A model generated the notes under the pieces. The model saw only the letters and a program-made list of their open reading frames with translations. It did not search any database and was not told where the DNA came from. This document shows positions 24,309 to 33,255 of a DNA stretch of 64,000 nucleotides, in pieces; position 1 is the first letter of the stretch; each line of letters begins with the position of its first letter. The position numbers and the translations under genes were made by a program. Source of the DNA: Paenibacillus dokdonensis (GTDB taxonomy: Bacteria; Bacillota; Bacilli; Paenibacillales; Paenibacillaceae); assembly GCF_004916975.1 (NCBI RefSeq), contig NZ_STGQ01000001.1:3465674-3529673 (forward strand). Reading direction: 5' to 3'.

Positions 24309-25682
24309 TTAAGAGAATCTTTGGAGTCTGGCAATATAAAAGCCGTCACTATGATAGTCCTGCGGGAGAATCTGTACACCCGCTCCCCCGGCTGTGGAAT
24401 GCAGATTGCTCCACTCCTCACCGGAATTTTCCGGAATCCCAAAACCGGGATGGGTCTTCAGAAAATGCTGTACCGCTCCTTCGTTCTCTTCCGGATCAAT
24501 TGTGCAGGTACTGTACACCAGAATCCCACCGACCCGCAGCAAAGAAGAAACGGAATTCAACAGTTCAAGCTGCAGGCTGGCGATTTCGCCGATATCTTCG
24601 GCGGTTTTAGTCCATTTCAGGTCGGGCTTGCGCCGGATGACGCCTAGACCCGAGCAGGGAGCATCAAGCAAAATCCGGTCGAATGAACCCGCTGGATACC
24701 TTTGAGCCAGTTCGAGCGCGTTCCCCGTCACGGTGTGGATGCTGTCTAACCCCAATCTTTCAGCCTGTTCGCCGATCAGCTTGCGCTTATGCTCATGTAG
24801 ATCATTGGCTATAATCTCGCCCTGATCGTTCATAAGCTCTGCCATATGCGCTGTTTTGCCGCCCGGTGCGGCGCAGCAGTCCAGCACCCTCATACCTGGC
24901 GTCGGCCGGACAGCGCCTGCCACGAGCATGGAGCTCTCATCCTGTACCGAGATTTGCCCGTCCCGGTACCAACCGCTAAGAGCCATATTGCCGCCGCTGC
25001 GCACCAGAATTCCCTCCGGTGAGAGTACCGAAGGGGCAGCCTCAAGTCCTGCCTCCTTCATTTCAGCCAACATCTCTTCACGACTGATCATCGTGATGTT
25101 AACCCGGACACTTACGGAAGGAGGCTCATTATTGGCCCGGCATATCGCTTCTGCTGTGGCTTCGCCATATTGACTGATCCAGCGTTCCACCAGCCACTGC
25201 GGATGGGAATGCTCAAGCGCAATACGTTCGGCCGTCGAAAGACCTTCAGGGATTACCAAGTCCTCGCGGTTTCTCAGTATGTTCCGCAGAACTCCATTCA
25301 CCATTCCGGATATTCCTTGATGTCCCCGGTGTTTTGCCAAATTAACCGCCTCGTTGACCACGGCATGCGGAGGAATCCGGTCCAGGTACATCATTTGATA
25401 CAAGCTGAGCCGCAGCAAATTTCTTACCCAAGGCTGCAGCTTTTTCACTCCTTTGGCTACAAAACGTTCCAGAAAATAATCCAGCGTATTGAGCCGGGAG
25501 ACCGTTCCATATACCAGCTCTGTTGCGAGACCCGTGTCTTCTTTGGACAATGAAGCCCGCTGCAAGGCTGAATTCAGCTGCAAATTGCTATAGGCTTTAT
25601 TCTGCTCAACCTGCGTCAATACTTCCATGGCGAGTTCCCGCACCGACATTCTTCCTTTGCCTTGGCGGTTACCTGCGCTCAC
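24309..25682 (-). CDS. rsmB: 16S rRNA (cytosine-967 C5)-methyltransferase RsmB
   Basis: Methylates C967 of 16S rRNA. A NusB-like RNA-binding domain (about 10-140) precedes a SAM-dependent core: LDCCAAPGGKTAHMAEL, DAPCSGLG and the catalytic Cys in VYSTCTIDPEEN. 457 residues. The start is GTG at 25682 and overlaps the fmt stop by four bases (GTGA), the usual coupling for fmt-rsmB. Confidence 0.96.
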   Translation of the reverse strand: MSAGNRQGKGRMSVRELAMEVLTQVEQNKAYSNLQLNSALQRASLSKEDTGLATELVYGTVSRLNTLDYFLERFVAKGVKKLQPWVRNLLRLSLYQMMYLDRIPPHAVVNEAVNLAKHRGHQGISGMVNGVLRNILRNREDLVIPEGLSTAERIALEHSHPQWLVERWISQYGEATAEAICRANNEPPSVSVRVNITMISREEMLAEMKEAGLEAAPSVLSPEGILVRSGGNMALSGWYRDGQISVQDESSMLVAGAVRPTPGMRVLDCCAAPGGKTAHMAELMNDQGEIIANDLHEHKRKLIGEQAERLGLDSIHTVTGNALELAQRYPAGSFDRILLDAPCSGLGVIRRKPDLKWTKTAEDIGEIASLQLELLNSVSSLLRVGGILVYSTCTIDPEENEGAVQHFLKTHPGFGIPENSGEEWSNLHSTAGGAGVQILPQDYHSDGFYIARLQRFS

Positions 25683-26611
25683 CCGAGCACCGTCCCGGGA
25701 GTCATCGTATTGCCGCGGACAAATTCAGCCGCTTCCATCTGTTTTTTGCCGCTAGGCTGAATCCGAGTCAGCCACAGTGACGCATCCCCTGTTTTTACCT
25801 CAATCCCCTGGTCAGTAAGCTGAAGCACCGTTCCAGGATCAACTTCCTTGGAAGCTTTGTCTGTTTTTCGGGAAGCCCACGCTTTAAAGACCTCATCATT
25901 CCAAAGCGTGAAGGCACCAGAAAAAGGAACCAAACCACGAATCTGATTATAGATATCGCGCGTTGACGCGTTCCAATCTATCTTTTCATCCTCGCGCTTT
26001 AAATTGGGCGCATACGAAGCCTTCTGCTCGTCCTGCACCTCAGCCTCCAGGCGTCCATTGTCCAGACGCGGCATTTGTTCTTTCAAGAGCGCTGCTCCGG
26101 CAATACTCAGCTTCTCAAACAGCGTTCCCGAGGTGTCTTCTTCATCGATCTGGATCTTCACCTGGGCAATCATATCTCCAGTATCCAGTCCTTCTGCCAT
26201 GTACATCAGCGTGATGCCCGTTTCGGTTTCACCATTGATGATACAGCGCTGGATCGGTGCCCCGCCCCGATATTGGGGAAGAAGCGATCCATGAACATTC
26301 ACACAGCCATTGGCAGGCAGTTCAAGTACATCTTTGGGAAGGATCTGCCCATATGCTGCCGTCACGATCAAATCCGGCTTGTAAGCTGCAAGCTCCGCTA
26401 CCGCTTCAGGACTGCGCATGCGCTGGGGCTGAAGAACGGGAATCCCTTGCTCCAGAGCAACCTCTTTAACTGGGGTTGGCATCAGCACTTTTTTGCGTCC
26501 CTGAGGCCGGTCAGGCTGAGTTACCACTGCAACGACGTTATATCCTTCGTCCAGAAGCATACGCAGACTGGGAACGGCAAAGGCCGGTGTCCCCATGAAC
26601 ACGATTTTCAT
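25679..26611 (-). CDS. fmt: Methionyl-tRNA formyltransferase
   Basis: Formylates initiator Met-tRNA using 10-formyl-THF. Seen: MKIVFMGTPAFAVPSL, then NVHGSLLPQYRGGAPIQ with the catalytic Asn/His, and GLDTGDMI. 310 residues. AAAGGAG lies upstream of the ATG. It follows def after 6 bases, so formylation and deformylation are made from one transcript. Confidence 0.97.
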   Translation of the reverse strand: MKIVFMGTPAFAVPSLRMLLDEGYNVVAVVTQPDRPQGRKKVLMPTPVKEVALEQGIPVLQPQRMRSPEAVAELAAYKPDLIVTAAYGQILPKDVLELPANGCVNVHGSLLPQYRGGAPIQRCIINGETETGITLMYMAEGLDTGDMIAQVKIQIDEEDTSGTLFEKLSIAGAALLKEQMPRLDNGRLEAEVQDEQKASYAPNLKREDEKIDWNASTRDIYNQIRGLVPFSGAFTLWNDEVFKAWASRKTDKASKEVDPGTVLQLTDQGIEVKTGDASLWLTRIQPSGKKQMEAAEFVRGNTMTPGTVLG

Positions 26612-26617
26612 GAAGCA

Positions 26618-27100
26618 TTACTCCTTTCCGGGACGTTCTGGTACGTATTCGTATACTTTTTCAGCAATGTCGGTAAACAGGACTCCATCCAAATGGTCGA
26701 TCTCATGTTGAAAGCAGCGGGACAATAATCCGGTACCTGTAATCGTTACCTCTTTGCCGTTCTCGTCTAATCCTTTGACCGTAACCTGCTCGGCGCGGCG
26801 CACATCCCCATTGTATCCGGGAATACTGAGGCAGCCTTCGGGACCAAACTGTTCGCCTTCCTTCGCAACAATCACCGGATTCACAAGCTTGATCAACCCG
26901 TGATCATCGCCCACGTCAACAACAATCAGCCGTTTCAGGATTCCGACCTGGGGAGCGGCAAGGCCGACGCCTTCCGCGTCGTACATGGTTTCCGCCATAT
27001 CCTTCAGTAGTTTTTTAACGTTAGGTGTAATTTCCTTTACTTCTTTTGCTATTTTGTGCAGTACTGCATCAGGTTCTTTTACGATAATGCGAATTGCCAT
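26618..27100 (-). CDS. def: Peptide deformylase
   Basis: Removes the N-formyl group from new proteins. All three motifs are present: GVGLAAPQVG, EGCLS (metal Cys) and QHEIDH (metal His, catalytic Glu). 160 residues from MAIRIIVKEPDAVLHK; GAAGGTG precedes this ATG. The frame opens 17 codons earlier but that part has no family match. The short length is like Bacillus Def. Confidence 0.97.
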   Translation of the reverse strand: MAIRIIVKEPDAVLHKIAKEVKEITPNVKKLLKDMAETMYDAEGVGLAAPQVGILKRLIVVDVGDDHGLIKLVNPVIVAKEGEQFGPEGCLSIPGYNGDVRRAEQVTVKGLDENGKEVTITGTGLLSRCFQHEIDHLDGVLFTDIAEKVYEYVPERPGKE

Positions 27101-27192
27101 GATGACACCTTCCTTATGGGTATTCATGTCAGGATTTTGCATAATCCTCATGTATTTGGTTACATCCGTAGTTTCATTTCATATGACGGGGA

Positions 27193-29739
27193 TTACATCA
27201 GCATTTGCGGATCCACATCGATACTGATCTGAAGCTTTTGGTTATGTGCCGTGTCCTCAAGCTGTTCGGCCGCTTCGCGTACCAGCCCGACGGCATCGAT
27301 ATTCCCACGCCATTTTACCATACATTGAAATCTGTATCTATTTTTTATGCGCGGAATGGGTGAAGCTACAGGTCCAAGCACATCGAACGCATCGGCCGTC
27401 AGCCGGTCCAAACTGCCGAACCATCCGCGCTGTCTTGCTTTCCCCTGAAGCACCGACACCATGTTTTCAGCCATTCGAACCAGCAGTGGAAGCTGCTCAT
27501 GAGTTAAAGTAATCAGAATCAGGCGGCAGTATGGAGGATAGTGAAGATTACGGCGGTGCTTCAGTTCATCCCTCACAAAGGAATGATAATCATGCCCGCT
27601 GGCATGGATAATGGAGTAGTGATCCGGCGTATAGGACTGGATCATCACCTCTCCCGGCAGCTGATGGCGTCCCGCCCGTCCTGCTACCTGAGTCATCAGC
27701 TGGAAGGTTTTCTCACCAGCACGAAAATCCGGCAAATTAAGGGCGGAATCGGCGGTAATAACACCAACGAGCGTTACATCCGGAAAATCCAGCCCTTTGG
27801 CCACCATCTGGGTGCCAAGAAGAACATCCGCCTTCTTATCACGGAACTGCTTAAGCAGCTTCTCATGTGATCCCTTTTCTGTCGTTGTATCCACGTCCAT
27901 ACGGATGACCCGAATACCGGGAAATAGCTTGGCCAATTCCTCTTCCACCCGCTGCGTGCCTGTTCCGAAATAGCGGATATGCTCACTGCCGCAGTCCGGA
28001 CATACGGATGGTGCCGGCTCGGCATAACCGCAGTAGTGACAGCGGAGGTTGTTCGATTTTTGATGATAGGTCAAGGAGATATCACATTCCGGACACCCCG
28101 CCACATAGCCGCAGCTGCGGCACATCACGAAAGTAGAGTACCCGCGCCGATTTAACAGCAGCACCGTTTGCTCCTGCCGCTCCAGCCGAACCTCGATCGC
28201 CTGATGCAAGGAACGGCTGAACATCGAACGATTACCTTCCTTCAGCTCCTCCCGCATATCTACGATCTCTACAGCTGGAAGCTCGTTGCCGAGCGCCCGG
28301 CGCTTCATTTCCAGCAGCATAGGCGAGAAGTTATCATCCGACTGGGAGCGGGCTGCATAGTAGCTCTCCAGTGAAGGCGTTGCTGAACCCAAAATCACAG
28401 CCGCTCCTTGCTGCTGAGCACGCTTGACTGCCACATCCCTAGCATGATACTTGGGACTTTCCTCCTGTTTATATGAAGTTTCATGCTCTTCATCCATAAT
28501 AATGAGTCCGATTTGCTCAAATGGTGCAAATACTGCAGAACGTGCCCCGATGGCTACCTTCACCTTGCCTTCGCGGATTTTCCGCCATTCATCATAGCGT
28601 TCGCCGCCGGAAAGCCGGCTGTGCATGACCGCCACCAGATCGCCGAAACGTCCTTTAAAGCGTTCAACCATCTGTGGTGTCAGCGATATTTCCGGTACAA
28701 GGACAATAGCCTGCCGCCCCTGCTCTATACAGTGCTGAATGGTTTGCAGGTAAATTTCGGTTTTACCACTGCCTGTAACGCCATGCAAAAGAAACACGCC
28801 ATGACGGTAGGCATCCAGTGTGTCCTGTATACGGTCATAGGCCTGCTGCTGCTCATCGTTCAACTGCAGTGGTACCGAAGGCTTGAAGCGTCGTCCCCTG
28901 TATGGATCGCGGAACACTTCCTGATCTTCGATCGAAATAAAACCCTTGTCTGCGAGCCCCTTGACGGTAGCAGCCGATACCTGAAGCGAGGTCAGAATTT
29001 CTTTTAAAGGCAGCGGCAGCAGTTCCTTCATTTCCAGAATAAACTGCAGCACTTCCCGTTGACGCTGTGCCTTAGCCGGAAAGTCTTCCAGCGCTGCTTC
29101 TGCTACATCCGGCTCCACAGCAAGATCGACTGCCTTTAGCGTTTTCTTCTGAAGTTTGTCCTTTATCGATTGATTCTCCTGCAGAGCTCCTTTGCGAAGC
29201 AGAGATTTAATTGTATGTGCACTATCCGGGAAAATGCGACTGAGATGCTGGGCAGGAACCTCACCTTTTTGCCCGACATAAGCCAGGATCGTTCGGACTT
29301 CTTCCGTTGTTTCTAACGCAATTCGGACCAGTGTCCCTGAATACTCATCCTCTTCTTCATCTTGTTCAGAGGCATCTCCGAGTGAGATATACCTTTCGGC
29401 CTTTCCTTTCAGCGCTGTCGGAACCATGACCTGAAGAGCTGTGATAAACCGGCAGGCGTACTTTTGACTCATCCATTCTGCCAGCTTCACCAGTTCAGGA
29501 GATAACGGAGGAACTACATCCAGTACCTCCTGAATAGCCTTCAGACGCATTCCACCAGCGGAAGGCTCCTCCTGCAGCGCCACGACGAAGCCCTGAACCG
29601 TCCGGTGGCCGAAAGGAACTCCAACCCGGCTTCCTATCTCAATCCATGCCCGCATGGATTCAGGGATTAGATAATCAAAGGGACGGTCGGTATCCTTTAC
29701 CGGAACATCAACGATGACCTTGGCCACTTGCGGCTGCAT
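27193..29739 (-). CDS. priA: Primosomal replication restart helicase PriA
   Basis: 3'-5' helicase that reloads the replisome at repaired forks. N-terminal DNA-binding domain, GVTGSGKTEIY Walker A, MDEEHETSYKQEE, a zinc-binding insert with paired Cys (CRSCGYVAGCPEC and CHYCGYAEP, CPDCG), then the GRAGRH motif. 848 residues, a little longer than usual from an acidic insert near 140 (EQDEEEDEYSG). It starts by TGATG overlap with the coaBC stop. Confidence 0.97.
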   Translation of the reverse strand: MQPQVAKVIVDVPVKDTDRPFDYLIPESMRAWIEIGSRVGVPFGHRTVQGFVVALQEEPSAGGMRLKAIQEVLDVVPPLSPELVKLAEWMSQKYACRFITALQVMVPTALKGKAERYISLGDASEQDEEEDEYSGTLVRIALETTEEVRTILAYVGQKGEVPAQHLSRIFPDSAHTIKSLLRKGALQENQSIKDKLQKKTLKAVDLAVEPDVAEAALEDFPAKAQRQREVLQFILEMKELLPLPLKEILTSLQVSAATVKGLADKGFISIEDQEVFRDPYRGRRFKPSVPLQLNDEQQQAYDRIQDTLDAYRHGVFLLHGVTGSGKTEIYLQTIQHCIEQGRQAIVLVPEISLTPQMVERFKGRFGDLVAVMHSRLSGGERYDEWRKIREGKVKVAIGARSAVFAPFEQIGLIIMDEEHETSYKQEESPKYHARDVAVKRAQQQGAAVILGSATPSLESYYAARSQSDDNFSPMLLEMKRRALGNELPAVEIVDMREELKEGNRSMFSRSLHQAIEVRLERQEQTVLLLNRRGYSTFVMCRSCGYVAGCPECDISLTYHQKSNNLRCHYCGYAEPAPSVCPDCGSEHIRYFGTGTQRVEEELAKLFPGIRVIRMDVDTTTEKGSHEKLLKQFRDKKADVLLGTQMVAKGLDFPDVTLVGVITADSALNLPDFRAGEKTFQLMTQVAGRAGRHQLPGEVMIQSYTPDHYSIIHASGHDYHSFVRDELKHRRNLHYPPYCRLILITLTHEQLPLLVRMAENMVSVLQGKARQRGWFGSLDRLTADAFDVLGPVASPIPRIKNRYRFQCMVKWRGNIDAVGLVREAAEQLEDTAHNQKLQISIDVDPQMLM

Positions 29740-30959
29740 CAGTTACCTGCTCCGTTCATCCGCGCCGCAGCAATGGTCAGAAGCCGCCGTGCAATTTCAT
29801 CTTTTGACATCACGGGCATTTGCTCCACTAAACCGTCAGCATCATAAACCTGCACGACGTTGGTATCCGAACGGAATCCCGCTCCCTCCGCCGTCACATC
29901 ATTGGCTACAATCAGATCGCAATTTTTACGGACCAGCTTGTCCTTGGCATAGACTTCCACATTATGAGTCTCAGCGGCGAATCCGATCAAAAACTGGTTT
30001 GTTTTGCTTTTGCCAAGCTGCTCCAGAATATCCACGGTCTTGATGAGTTCGAGCGTCATCGTATCTCCCATTTTCTTGATCTTGCTGCTCGCTGTTTCGG
30101 CTGGACGGTAGTCTGCTACTGCTGCCGCTTTGATGACCATGTCACTATCATGCCAATGCTTCAGAACAGCCTGGTACATATCATCCGCCGATTGGACAGC
30201 TTCAGCATCAATTCCAGCCGGTGGAGCAGTATCGGTATGACCATGAATCAGGTGGACCGAAGCTCCCATCTCACGCGCGGCTTTGGCAATGGCAAAGCCC
30301 ATTTTACCGGATGAATCATTGGTAATATAGCGCACAGGATCAATACGCTCGATAGTGCCCCCCGATGTGACAACCACTTTTTTTCCATGCAAAAGCCCTG
30401 GCTCTGCCTTCTTCTCCTCGTCAAAATAACGTTCGACCACGGCCACAATGCTTTCCGGCTCCTCCATGCGTCCTTTTCCGACGTAGCCGCAGGCAAGCAG
30501 TCCTTCGCCTGGCTCGATCATCATAACGCCTCTTTGCTCCAGCGTTTTCATGTTTTCCATTACAGCGGGATGCCCATACATATGAACATTCATCGCGGGA
30601 GCTACCATTACCGGCGCCATCGTCGCCAGAAGTGTGGTGGTCAGCATATCATCGGCCAGTCCATGAGCCATTTTAGCAATCACATTGGCTGTCGCCGGAG
30701 CGATCAGCACAAGATCTGCCGCGTCTGCCATACGGATATGGGAAACCACGGATGGGTCCCTCTCATCAAAAGTATCACTGAACACCGCATTTTTGGACAG
30801 GCTTTGCAGCGTCAATTCCGTAATGAACTGCTTGGCCGAGGAAGTCATAATAACATGCACATTCGCCCCTTTTTGGACCAGCTTGCTGCATAGAGTTGCC
30901 GCCTTGTATGCTGCAATTCCTCCCGTAACGCCAAGTACGATTGTTTTACCGCTTAACAT
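29739..30959 (-). CDS. coaBC: Bifunctional phosphopantothenoylcysteine decarboxylase/synthetase CoaBC
   Basis: Two consecutive steps of CoA synthesis. The N-terminal FMN-dependent CoaC part has GITGG-like GVTGGIAAYK, the catalytic His in VVSHIRMADAAD, PAMN and ACGYVGKGRM. The C-terminal CoaB part has TSGGTIERIDPVRYI, KMGFAIA and AAVADYRP. 406 residues. GAGGGGG precedes the ATG. The gene is preceded by a structured leader with a 40-codon ORF and an intrinsic terminator, see separate entries. Confidence 0.97.
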   Translation of the reverse strand: MLSGKTIVLGVTGGIAAYKAATLCSKLVQKGANVHVIMTSSAKQFITELTLQSLSKNAVFSDTFDERDPSVVSHIRMADAADLVLIAPATANVIAKMAHGLADDMLTTTLLATMAPVMVAPAMNVHMYGHPAVMENMKTLEQRGVMMIEPGEGLLACGYVGKGRMEEPESIVAVVERYFDEEKKAEPGLLHGKKVVVTSGGTIERIDPVRYITNDSSGKMGFAIAKAAREMGASVHLIHGHTDTAPPAGIDAEAVQSADDMYQAVLKHWHDSDMVIKAAAVADYRPAETASSKIKKMGDTMTLELIKTVDILEQLGKSKTNQFLIGFAAETHNVEVYAKDKLVRKNCDLIVANDVTAEGAGFRSDTNVVQVYDADGLVEQMPVMSKDEIARRLLTIAAARMNGAGN

Positions 30960-31068
30960 GCGAATCCCCCTCTTCCACCCAGAAATAGAGAAAAAAATAC
31001 AACCTTGCGGTTGTATTCGGTACAGCGTCTATTGACGCTAGGACAGGAAGCAGGCCGGCATCACTCAT
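30946..31068 (-). CDS. Possible 40-codon leader ORF between rpoZ and coaBC
   Basis: ATG at 31068 is preceded by GCAGGAGGAGG with good spacing. The frame runs 40 codons (begins MSDAGLLPVLASIDAVPN, middle ARLYFFLYFWVEE) and stops at 30946, 14 bases inside coaBC. The intrinsic terminator 30991-31017 lies within the ORF, over the codons for NTTARLYFF. No known family is recognised. It may be a leader peptide that links translation to read-through into coaBC, a small hydrophobic peptide, or a chance frame with a good ribosome site. Confidence 0.45.
   Translation of the reverse strand: MSDAGLLPVLASIDAVPNTTARLYFFLYFWVEEGDSHVKR
30991..31017 (-). terminator. Intrinsic terminator or attenuator ahead of coaBC
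   Basis: Minus strand AATACAACC, loop GCAA, GGTTGTATT, then a run of T. It would end rpoZ transcripts 32 bases before coaBC unless bypassed; no separate coaBC promoter is evident between them. Confidence 0.8.
31024..31039 (-). repeat. Small hairpin inside the leader ORF
   Basis: AGCGTC, loop AATA, GACGCT on the minus strand, directly before the terminator hairpin. Confidence 0.55.
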
Positions 31069-31087
31069 GCTCGCCTCCTCCTGCGAC

Positions 31088-31129
31088 TATAGAATGGTTC
31101 AGCACCGCTGAAGCCTTCAAAATTCTATA
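31088..31129 (-). repeat. Large hairpin just after rpoZ
   Basis: Outer arms TATAGAAT/ATTCTATA and inner arms GGCTTCAGC/GCTGAACC with one internal bulge. It starts 10 bases after the rpoZ stop and ends just before the ribosome site of the leader ORF. No T-run follows, so it is not a terminator; it may stabilise or control the RNA. Confidence 0.55.
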
Positions 31130-31138
31130 ATCCGCAAT

Positions 31139-31366
31139 TTAACGTTTCTTGAGTTCGTCTTTTTCTGTTGCAGGTTCAGGAATAACACGAAGAAGGTCAC
31201 CGTAGATTTCCTCCAGAGCTACACCCACATATTTATGTGATCTAGGCTGTTTGAGACTGGTCTTCTCGCCTTCGCGCAGTTGTCTTGCACGTCTTGAAGC
31301 AGCGACCACCAGCGAATATTTACTGTCGACTTTATTCATCATTTCATCAATCGAAGGATACAACAT
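31139..31366 (-). CDS. rpoZ: RNA polymerase omega subunit
   Basis: A 75-residue omega subunit that helps beta-prime fold. MLYPSIDEMMNKVDSKYSLV and ARRARQL (as SRRARQL) are the family marks, followed by a charged tail ending KDELKKR. It lies 45 bases after gmk as in most Firmicutes. Confidence 0.96.
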   Translation of the reverse strand: MLYPSIDEMMNKVDSKYSLVVAASRRARQLREGEKTSLKQPRSHKYVGVALEEIYGDLLRVIPEPATEKDELKKR

Positions 31367-31411
31367 GTAACCGCCACCTCTTCTTCATCAAAAGTCTAAA
31401 CTAATCTCGTC

Positions 31412-31984
31412 CTATCGTTTCACCTTACAATGTTCGGCTACAATAATAGATTCTATTCGTTTGCACGCGGAATCAATCTGATCATTAACGACAGCATAGT
31501 CATAATGCTCCATCAAATTGATCTCATCGACTGCAACCGACATCCGGTGATCGATCGTTGCCTGATTCTCCGTACCGCGTCCGCGGATCCGGTCTTTCAG
31601 TTCATCCAGTGATGGCGGCAGCAGGAAGATAAAAACTCCCTCAGGGAACTTTTCCTTCACCTGCAACGCACCCTGCACCTCGATCTCTAAAATAATATCA
31701 TTGCCGCTCAGGAGCGTCTTTTCCACGAAATCACGTGGTGTACCATAATAGTTCCCCACATATTCCGCATGCTCCAAAAGCTGGTCGTTCTGCATCATAT
31801 TCAGAAACTGGTCACGGGATTTAAAAAAATAATTCACTCCGTCTTCCTCGCCAAGCCGCGGACTCCGGGTCGTTGCCGAAACGGAATAAACGAGTTCCGG
31901 AATTTTGCCTCTCAGCGCGGTACATACGGTGCCTTTCCCGACCCCGGAAGGTCCGGATAATATAAACAATATTCCTTTTGCCAT
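31412..31984 (-). CDS. gmk: Guanylate kinase
   Basis: Phosphorylates GMP/dGMP to the diphosphate. P-loop [27 protein letters not shown] substrate site and the lid region RGRGTENQ are visible. 190 residues from [17 protein letters not shown] precedes this ATG, while the earlier frame opening at 32011 overlaps remA. It sits 16 bases after remA. Confidence 0.97.
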   Translation of the reverse strand: MAKGILFILSGPSGVGKGTVCTALRGKIPELVYSVSATTRSPRLGEEDGVNYFFKSRDQFLNMMQNDQLLEHAEYVGNYYGTPRDFVEKTLLSGNDIILEIEVQGALQVKEKFPEGVFIFLLPPSLDELKDRIRGRGTENQATIDHRMSVAVDEINLMEHYDYAVVNDQIDSACKRIESIIVAEHCKVKR

Positions 31985-32000
31985 ATTACTCCCCAACTCG

Positions 32001-32261
32001 TTATTCGTCATTATCGTCGTCTTTGCTTGAGAGTCGGTGCGCTACCGTTTCAGGCTGCACCGCGGACAGGATGACATGATCGCTATCGGTAATGATCACG
32101 GCACGCGTCCGGCGTCCATAGGTCGCATCAATCAGCATATGACGGTCTCTTGCTTCTTGAATGATTCTTTTAATGGGTGCTGATTCAGGGCTTACAATGG
32201 AAATGATTCGGTTAGCCGATACAATATTCCCGAAGCCGATGTTAATGAGTTTGATTGCCAT
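32001..32261 (-). CDS. remA: Extracellular matrix regulator RemA (DUF370)
   Basis: A small DNA-binding protein that activates biofilm-matrix and osmoprotection genes in Bacillus. 86 residues: [33 protein letters not shown], then [19 protein letters not shown] with the basic DNA-contact residues. [12 protein letters not shown] at 32261 is the family start. Adjacent to yicC and gmk as in Bacillus. Matrix control may be relevant to the polysaccharide locus at the left of the window (inference). Confidence 0.95.
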   Translation of the reverse strand: MAIKLINIGFGNIVSANRIISIVSPESAPIKRIIQEARDRHMLIDATYGRRTRAVIITDSDHVILSAVQPETVAHRLSSKDDDNDE

Positions 32262-32320
32262 AATCAGGTTAATCCCCCTATACATTTGACTCTTGCCTGT
32301 TTTCTGTCGAAATTGCCTGT

Positions 32321-33217
32321 TTATTCTATATTGGCCAATTGTTCGCGAATTTTTTCCAGTTCCGCCTTCATTTCGACAACACGGTTTACCAGAGTCAGAT
32401 GATTGGCTTTCGATCCAATCGTATTGACTTCCCTGTTCATTTCCTGAATCAGAAAATCCAGTTTTCTTCCGACCGGTTCATCCGCACGAAGCAATCCCTT
32501 GCACTGCTCAAAATGGCTCTGCAGCCGTATCAGTTCTTCATCAATGTTAGAACGGTCTGCGAATATAGCAACTTCCATGCCAAATTTATGTTCATCAAAG
32601 GCAAACGAACCGTCATTAAGATCAGACAGCCTTTGTTTGAGCTTATTGCGGTAATCCTCGACTACTGTTGGTGCCAGCTGCATCATCTCACTATGCAGAT
32701 GCTGAAGCTTGATCAAACGCTGCTCCACATCTGTGGCAAGATGTTTGCCTTCCAGACTTCGCATGGCCGAGAGTCCTTCCATAGCCTTCCGCAGGCCATT
32801 TTCCAGGACCGGACCCCATTCATCCAAATCGGAAGCACCCGGCAAGGCAATGTGCTCGGGGGCAATCCACACACCGGGAAGAGACAACAAATCCTTCACA
32901 GTCAGCTCGCCATCAAGGCCATACTGCTGCGAAAGATCCTGTGCGGCCTGCAAATACGTTTGTATGGCATGCTCGTTCAGCAGGGCATGCGTAGCATGCT
33001 CGTCGCCCTCTTCCTTATTGACGTAAACGTCAACCCGTCCGCGTTTTACATACTGCTGCACCGTTCTTCGCAAAGAGTCCTCAAAGCATGTCCACTCACG
33101 CGGCAGACGAAGGACAACTTCGCAGTATCGGTGATTGACGGACTTCACTTCAAATACTACTTTATACCCTCCGTGCTGGAGGGCAGATTGACCATATCCG
33201 GTCATGCTAAAAGACAT
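32321..33217 (-). CDS. yicC: YicC family endoribonuclease (YloC)
   Basis: A member of the YicC/YloC family; Escherichia coli YicC cleaves small RNAs and Bacillus YloC is a ribonuclease. [10 protein letters not shown] is the canonical start, then [12 protein letters not shown], and the C-terminal DUF1732 part with [22 protein letters not shown] in two pieces. 298 residues. The frame opens at 33298 inside the upstream gene, so I start at 33217. The ribosome site is weak (GTGGTG). Confidence 0.94.
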   Translation of the reverse strand: MSFSMTGYGQSALQHGGYKVVFEVKSVNHRYCEVVLRLPREWTCFEDSLRRTVQQYVKRGRVDVYVNKEEGDEHATHALLNEHAIQTYLQAAQDLSQQYGLDGELTVKDLLSLPGVWIAPEHIALPGASDLDEWGPVLENGLRKAMEGLSAMRSLEGKHLATDVEQRLIKLQHLHSEMMQLAPTVVEDYRNKLKQRLSDLNDGSFAFDEHKFGMEVAIFADRSNIDEELIRLQSHFEQCKGLLRADEPVGRKLDFLIQEMNREVNTIGSKANHLTLVNRVVEMKAELEKIREQLANIE

Positions 33218-33255
33218 CGGCACCACATCCATTACACTATTGTAATTGATTACGA

